A stretch of DNA of 64,000 nt from Caryophanales bacterium UBA7057. Lineage in GTDB: Bacteria; Bacillota_I; Bacilli_A; RF39; UBA660. The notes under the pieces are model-generated. The model did not search any database. It was not told the origin of the DNA and saw only the letters and a list, made by a program, of their open reading frames with translations. A program made the translations under genes and the position numbers. Shown piece after piece: positions 60,191 through 64,000 of the stretch. The DNA lies in NCBI GenBank assembly GCA_002493865.1, contig DLAC01000010.1, positions 1 through 64,000 on the forward strand. Reading direction: 5' to 3'. Within the stretch, counting starts at the first letter, position 1; every line of letters begins with the position of its first letter.

Positions 60191-60466
60191 ATGGAAGAGG
60201 ATTTTGAGATTGAGGCAATCATTCCGAACAATTTAAGAGACTATGTGAGTGAACAAAGAGAAAACGGAATGTTTTTATCGGATTATCAGATTGAAGTTTT
60301 AAAACACTTTGGATTTTATTATCAGAAGTATGGGAGTATCAAAGAATTATTATTTGATGTTGAATCTTATTTAAATTCCAATTCTGATATGGAAGAAATG
60401 GATTCTTTGGAGCAAGTTTCTCGTGAAATATCAGAAAGAGAATATTATTCTCATACAAATCAATAG
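60191..60466 (+). CDS. Small acidic unknown protein
   Basis: I do not recognise this 91-residue, strongly acidic protein. It appears alpha-helical (NLRDYVSEQRENGMFLSDY, IEVLKHFGFYYQKYGSIKELLFDVESYL) and ends with a run of Glu/Ser (SREISEREYYS). It contains no cysteine, signal peptide or membrane helix. AGGAGG stands just before the ATG. It lies 69 bases after rseP, with a small imperfect hairpin between them, and could be a last gene of that operon. Confidence 0.7.
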   Translation: MEEDFEIEAIIPNNLRDYVSEQRENGMFLSDYQIEVLKHFGFYYQKYGSIKELLFDVESYLNSNSDMEEMDSLEQVSREISEREYYSHTNQ

Positions 60467-60510
60467 AAAAAAAATTAAAAATAGTATATACTAAAGATAG
60501 TGGTGAATTT

Positions 60511-61122
60511 ATGAATAAATATAAACTAATACGAATTATTAAATATGCATTTTTACTCTTTATTTTAGTTGTCGCAACTCAACAAGTTTATAAGTTTGGT
60601 AAAAAATCTTATCAAGATTATATTAACGCACACGAAAATGATTTAGAATGGGTAGAAGATAATATTACTTTAGAAGATGACTATCGAATTGGAAATCAGG
60701 TAAAGGTTGTTCATATGCCTACAGATTTAACTGTTTCTACAGAAGACTATACGGAAATTATAAACAAGAAAATTAAAGCCCTTTTGGTTAATTCTTATTC
60801 GATTGACAGTCCTATTTTGATTTATAATCCATATAGGGAAGATGAAAATAAGCTTTACATCTATTTCCATACAGGAGAGAAGTATCAGGCGCAATACTTT
60901 GTTTCTACAGAGAGTATTGTCATGCAGGATATGGATACTTTAGAATATAAGAACTTTTTAGATGAAACTGGAAATGTGTCTTTTACAACGAGACATTATT
61001 ATACGATTGATTCTTTGGTTCCAGGAAAAAAGAATAATGTGATTCTTCGAATACTAGATGAAACTGGAGTCGTAGTTGATGCGGAAAACTTTATTTTAAA
61101 TATTCCAAGTGAAGGGAATTAA
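60511..61122 (+). CDS. Single-pass membrane protein of unknown function
   Basis: A 203-residue protein with a short basic N-terminus and one membrane helix (about residues 10-25, IKYAFLLFILVVATQQVY), then a soluble outer domain that appears beta-rich (DDYRIGNQVKVVHMPTDLTV, KLYIYFHTGEKYQAQYFV, FTTRHYYTIDS) and lacks cysteine. It has no lipobox. I do not recognise the family. A TATACT box lies about 25 bases upstream and GTGGTGA before the ATG. Position next to phospholipid genes does not suggest a specific role. Confidence 0.7.
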   Translation: MNKYKLIRIIKYAFLLFILVVATQQVYKFGKKSYQDYINAHENDLEWVEDNITLEDDYRIGNQVKVVHMPTDLTVSTEDYTEIINKKIKALLVNSYSIDSPILIYNPYREDENKLYIYFHTGEKYQAQYFVSTESIVMQDMDTLEYKNFLDETGNVSFTTRHYYTIDSLVPGKKNNVILRILDETGVVVDAENFILNIPSEGN

Positions 61123-61157
61123 TGAATTCCTTTTCTTTTTTAGAGTAAATTTTTGAA

Positions 61158-61787
61158 ATGAGTGATTTTATGTTTATTGGTTATTATAATAAATCTGTAA
61201 TTTTAACATACTTGGGTGTATGTTTTAGTATATTTGGAATGAATTTGGCATTTAGTGGAGAGATTCTATATGCGTTTTTATGTTTGTTGGCTGCTGGAAT
61301 CTGTGATATTTTTGATGGACCGATTGCTAGAAAGTGTAAGAGGAATAAGAAAGAAAAAATGTTTGGAATCGAAATAGATTCCCTATCTGATATTATTAAT
61401 TTTGTAATTTTTCCAATTGTGATTTTTCATTGTATGGGATATGAAGAGTGGTATCATAATGTCATTTACACTTTATTTGCTTTGGGCGGTGTAATACGCC
61501 TTGGTTTCTTCAATGTAGAAGCACAGTCTTTTCATCTACATGGACCTGTCAAATATTATAGTGGGTTACCAGTCACAACGACCTCATTTATTTTTCCAAT
61601 TTTCTATATCCTTTCTTTTATTTTAGAACCAGATATCTTTGAAGGACTCATGACTTCTTTAATTTTACTAGTTTCTATTTTATTTACTTATAATTTTAAA
61701 ATTAAAAAATTAACCGGAAAGTTTTTATATTTTTCTGCACTTCTCGCAGTTGTGGTTGCTGTTACCTTACTGTTACTTTACTTCTAA
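61158..61787 (+). CDS. pssA: CDP-diacylglycerol-serine O-phosphatidyltransferase
   Basis: The 209-residue membrane enzyme makes phosphatidylserine from CDP-diacylglycerol and serine. The CDP-alcohol phosphotransferase motif is visible as DIFDGPIARK near residue 50 followed by FGIEIDSLSD, giving DGxxAR...GxxxDxxxD, with 11 residues between AR and G instead of the common 8. About six membrane helices follow. psd begins at its stop codon, confirming the phosphatidylserine/ethanolamine route. The ATG at 61158 has no clear ribosome-binding site; the in-frame ATG at 61170 (MFIGYYNK) after GAGTGA is an equally good start. Confidence 0.93.
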   Translation: MSDFMFIGYYNKSVILTYLGVCFSIFGMNLAFSGEILYAFLCLLAAGICDIFDGPIARKCKRNKKEKMFGIEIDSLSDIINFVIFPIVIFHCMGYEEWYHNVIYTLFALGGVIRLGFFNVEAQSFHLHGPVKYYSGLPVTTTSFIFPIFYILSFILEPDIFEGLMTSLILLVSILFTYNFKIKKLTGKFLYFSALLAVVVAVTLLLLYF

Positions 61788-62656
61788 TGCGTATCTTTGA
61801 TTATCAACAAAAACGTGAAATTGAGGTGTCACAGTACAATCAAAGAAGTTTATCTTTTTTATATAAAACAGCAGTAGGTAGACTTTTTTTAAAAGGAATT
61901 ACGAGACCTTGGATTTCAAAAATTTATGGAAAGTATAATGATAGTAAATTTTCTAGACGAAAGATTTCTTCTTTTGTAAAAAAATATGAAATTGAACTTT
62001 CTGATTATGAGGAAAAAGAATATCAAAGCTTTAATGATTTCTTTACAAGAAAGATTTTTCCTAACAAGCGAAAGTTTTCCAAAAAAGGAACAGATTTTAT
62101 TGCACCTGCTGATAGTAGAATTATGGTTTATCCAGTGAGTGAAAATCTTTTATTTCCAGTTAAGAATAGTAATTATAGTGTTGCGTCTATTTTAAATGAT
62201 CCAATTCTTGCAGAGAAGTATAAGGGTGGTACTTGTATTGTTTTTAGACTTTGTGTAGATGACTACCATCGGTATTGCTTTTTTGATTCGGGTGTTTTAA
62301 GTAGTACTTATTATATTCCTGGAAGGCTTCATACCGTAAGTCCAATTGTTTATGATTTCTATCGTGTATTTCAAGAAAATAGTAGACAAGTCTCCGTGTT
62401 AGAAACAGACCATTTTGGAACGGTTGCACAGGTAGAAGTAGGTGCCTTGATGGTAGGAAAAATAGTAAATCATGAGATACAAACATTTCAAAGGGGAGAA
62501 GAAAAAGGATATTTTGAATTTGGTGGGAGTACTATCGTTTTATTTTTAGAACCAAATCAAGTAGAAATAGACCCTTGTATTTTAGAATATACGAAACAGG
62601 GAATCGAAGTAAAAGTTAAACTTGGAACAATTCTTGGTAGGAAGAAGCATAAGTAG
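61787..62656 (+). CDS. psd: Phosphatidylserine decarboxylase
   Basis: The 289-residue proenzyme converts phosphatidylserine to phosphatidylethanolamine. It has the type-specific residues APADSRIMVYPV, VFRLCVDDYHRYCFFDSG with the catalytic His, LHTVSPIVYD and the self-cleavage site FGGST (a GST-type motif, Ser forming the pyruvoyl group), followed by the small alpha-subunit. Its ATG overlaps the pssA stop, so translation is coupled. The Asp-His-Ser triad looks complete. Confidence 0.95.
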   Translation: MRIFDYQQKREIEVSQYNQRSLSFLYKTAVGRLFLKGITRPWISKIYGKYNDSKFSRRKISSFVKKYEIELSDYEEKEYQSFNDFFTRKIFPNKRKFSKKGTDFIAPADSRIMVYPVSENLLFPVKNSNYSVASILNDPILAEKYKGGTCIVFRLCVDDYHRYCFFDSGVLSSTYYIPGRLHTVSPIVYDFYRVFQENSRQVSVLETDHFGTVAQVEVGALMVGKIVNHEIQTFQRGEEKGYFEFGGSTIVLFLEPNQVEIDPCILEYTKQGIEVKVKLGTILGRKKHK

Positions 62657-62677
62657 TTACAGGTATCGTTTGCTTGA

Positions 62678-62706
62678 TTGTAAAAAGGATTTTTTCGTGA
62701 TATACT
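62678..62706 (+). promoter_or_regulatory. SigA promoter of zinc-ribbon membrane protein gene
   Basis: TTGTAA (62678-62683) and TATACT (62701-62706) with a 17-base spacer, 25 bases before the ATG at 62732. Confidence 0.65.
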
Positions 62707-62731
62707 GAAATAAAATTAAGGGTGAATGTGT

Positions 62732-63634
62732 ATGAAATGTAAGAAGTGCAAGATGGAAATTGATGATCAATCTATTTTTTGTTCTTATTGTGGAGAACGA
62801 GTGAAGTCAGAAGATTCTTATCTAGATCCATTCGAAAAATATAGAATTCCAGATTCTCATGAGACACAGTATTCCTATCAGCAGTCCTATAGTCAGGGAG
62901 AAAGCAGTAAAAAAACAGAGGATTTACAAATCGTTAAGACTTCTAGTATTTTGCCTTTACAGTCTTATACAGTGGTAGGAATCATTTTATCCATTCTTTC
63001 GATTGTTGTTTGCTTTCTTCATGCTGGATTTGGATTTACTTTTCTAGTACTTGCTTTTTTCTTTATTATTCGGGGATTTCGTTATGTAGAAAAGAAAAAG
63101 CGGATTGCATCTATTATAACACTTATTGTTTCTACCCTTGCAGTCTTTATCATATCGATTGTTCTTTGGATTTTTTCATTGACAATTACTTTAGCAAATG
63201 GAATGGAATATACAGTGAAAGAGTACTTATTTAGTTCATTTTTTAATTCCTATTATTCGGATCGCGTCTATGGAATGTGGATAGATGAATCTGGGGAGGT
63301 ACTTGATTTAACAGGGGGCTTTTATTATACATTCTACGATTCTAATGGAGATACTTTATATGAAGGAGCTTATTCTAAAATCAATGGTTACCGAGTAGGA
63401 GTCGACGATTATGTTTATTCAGATCGAGATTTTTATTTCTTTGAGTTTATGGAAGAAAGGAAAGAGTTAACAGAAGATGATCCTTTGGTTTTATGTTTAG
63501 ATAAAAAAGACTTTACGAGAATGGTTTTATATTTTCCTAAAAGAAACTTTTCTGTAGAAACTAAAAAAATAGATGCTCTTCCATATAAAAATGAAAAGAA
63601 ACATGAGGAAATGGATCCGGGAATGATCGGATAA
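62732..63634 (+). CDS. Zinc-ribbon membrane protein of unknown function
   Basis: The 300-residue protein begins with a small cytoplasmic zinc ribbon (CKKCKMEI...FCSYCGERV, residues about 3-25), a polar linker rich in Ser, Tyr and Gln, and then three hydrophobic segments at about residues 75-95, 98-112 and 122-150. The rest, from about 165, is an outer domain with YGMWIDESGEVLDLTGGFYYTF and DSNGDTLYEGAYS, probably beta-rich. Such zinc-ribbon-plus-membrane proteins are common in low-GC Firmicutes with no known function. The ATG at 62732 is 7 bases after AAGGGTGA; the ATG at 62726 is too close to that site. Confidence 0.78.
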   Translation: MKCKKCKMEIDDQSIFCSYCGERVKSEDSYLDPFEKYRIPDSHETQYSYQQSYSQGESSKKTEDLQIVKTSSILPLQSYTVVGIILSILSIVVCFLHAGFGFTFLVLAFFFIIRGFRYVEKKKRIASIITLIVSTLAVFIISIVLWIFSLTITLANGMEYTVKEYLFSSFFNSYYSDRVYGMWIDESGEVLDLTGGFYYTFYDSNGDTLYEGAYSKINGYRVGVDDYVYSDRDFYFFEFMEERKELTEDDPLVLCLDKKDFTRMVLYFPKRNFSVETKKIDALPYKNEKKHEEMDPGMIG

Positions 63635-63661
63635 ATAAAAAACAGGGGATGAGGATTCTAC

Positions 63662-64000
63662 ATGAAATACTGGTGGCTTGAAAAATATCAAAATTTAGAG
63701 ATGAAGATGTTACCATCTTTGTTTTTGGATGTTCAATATTTTTTAGTAGTACCAAAAAACTATGTAGAAGTTTATCAGAAATTAAAGGATGTTGATATTG
63801 AATTATTGACAGAAGCAGAACTTTGCATTTTACTATATTGGATTTCCGTTACCAAGACAGTAAAAAATAATTTGTTAGGTAAAATCATCGAAAGACTTTT
63901 GTTAGTACCAGATACTTCCTTGCCAATTAGTGATTATAGCCTGTTAGAAGTGATTGAGGAAATTCGTAGTTTAAAAAACAGAAGGGCTATGATTGGCCAA
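63662..64000 (+). CDS. Unknown protein, C-terminus cut by window edge
   Basis: The first 113 residues are visible and the frame runs off the window. The start MKYWWLEKYQNLEMKMLPS follows GAGGATTCTAC, and the frame is open throughout. The sequence is helical (VYQKLKDVDIELLTEAELCILLYWISVT) with no signal peptide and no motif I recognise. It lies 27 bases after the zinc-ribbon protein gene and is probably in the same operon. Confidence 0.6.
   Translation, partial: MKYWWLEKYQNLEMKMLPSLFLDVQYFLVVPKNYVEVYQKLKDVDIELLTEAELCILLYWISVTKTVKNNLLGKIIERLLLVPDTSLPISDYSLLEVIEEIRSLKNRRAMIGQ

Overview
The window is an AT-rich chromosomal segment of a spore-forming, low-GC Gram-positive bacterium in the Bacilli/Erysipelotrichia part of the Firmicutes. 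The evidence is a CotE homologue in the Bacillus-type order miaB - ricA-like - cotE, a CotJA/CotJB-CotJC coat operon, a SpoIID-family protein behind a SigE-like promoter, strong AGGAGG ribosome-binding sites, and rpsP-khpA and cdsA-rseP pairs. The code looks standard: TGG encodes Trp throughout and TGA ends genes such as the helicase at 13983. There is no rRNA, CRISPR array or intact prophage. One tRNA (His) is present.

Layout. (1) 1-13924: a cell-surface glycan locus. A minus-strand operon (glycosyltransferase cut by the window edge, FAD oxidoreductase, GT2, SDR/TIM-barrel fusion) diverges from a plus-strand operon with a GT-C-like membrane protein, a Wzm/Wzt-type exporter (RgpD/TagH-like and RgpC/TagG-like), GT2 and GT4 enzymes, a DUF2142 protein and a lipid-linked-sugar trio (DPM-like GT2, DUF2304, SMR/ArnE-like). 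(2) 13983-31368: metabolism and DNA maintenance: compact UvrD-like helicase, UcpA-like SDR, deformylase-like protein, phosphoketolase, sirtuin, a FabG-like operon running through a diverged tandem gene pair and a YnbB-type PLP enzyme to PriA, then SpoIID, a ClpA/B-like ATPase with a very long disordered head, and a Nudix hydrolase. (3) 31512-37285: tRNA-His, cotJ operon, a large repeat protein with an AbiEi-like winged helix, a PNPOx-family gene broken by TGA, and an MtaD-type deaminase. (4) 37403-47900: a thioester/Cna_B surface protein and a second glycan locus (GT4, Alg14-like, Alg13-GtrA-like fusion, TnpB remnant, GtrB-like GT2, GalE, ankyrin protein, two tandem GT2s). (5) 47996-56938: miaB, ricA-like and cotE, then a tandemly duplicated two-gene module. 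(6) 57082-64000: rpsP, khpA, a CmpB-type membrane protein, cdsA, rseP, small unknowns, pssA, psd, a zinc-ribbon membrane protein and a truncated gene.

The most unusual element is the duplicated module at 50444-56938. Each copy has a membrane-anchored protein with four conserved cysteines, followed by a roughly 700-residue protein that looks like a phage tail fibre/tail lysin (M23-like N-terminus, beta-rich stalk, collar-like C-terminus ending in an NLPPYEVVNFWKR-type motif). No phage head, tail or packaging genes are nearby. Copy 1 has lost M23 zinc ligands. Copy 2 keeps them but is frameshifted in an A8 run. Both fibre genes carry a CATATATTA box about 23 bases before the start, resembling the -10 of mother-cell sigma factors, and similar boxes lie before cotE and cotJ. 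A spore-surface or mother-cell role is therefore worth testing, but it is inference.
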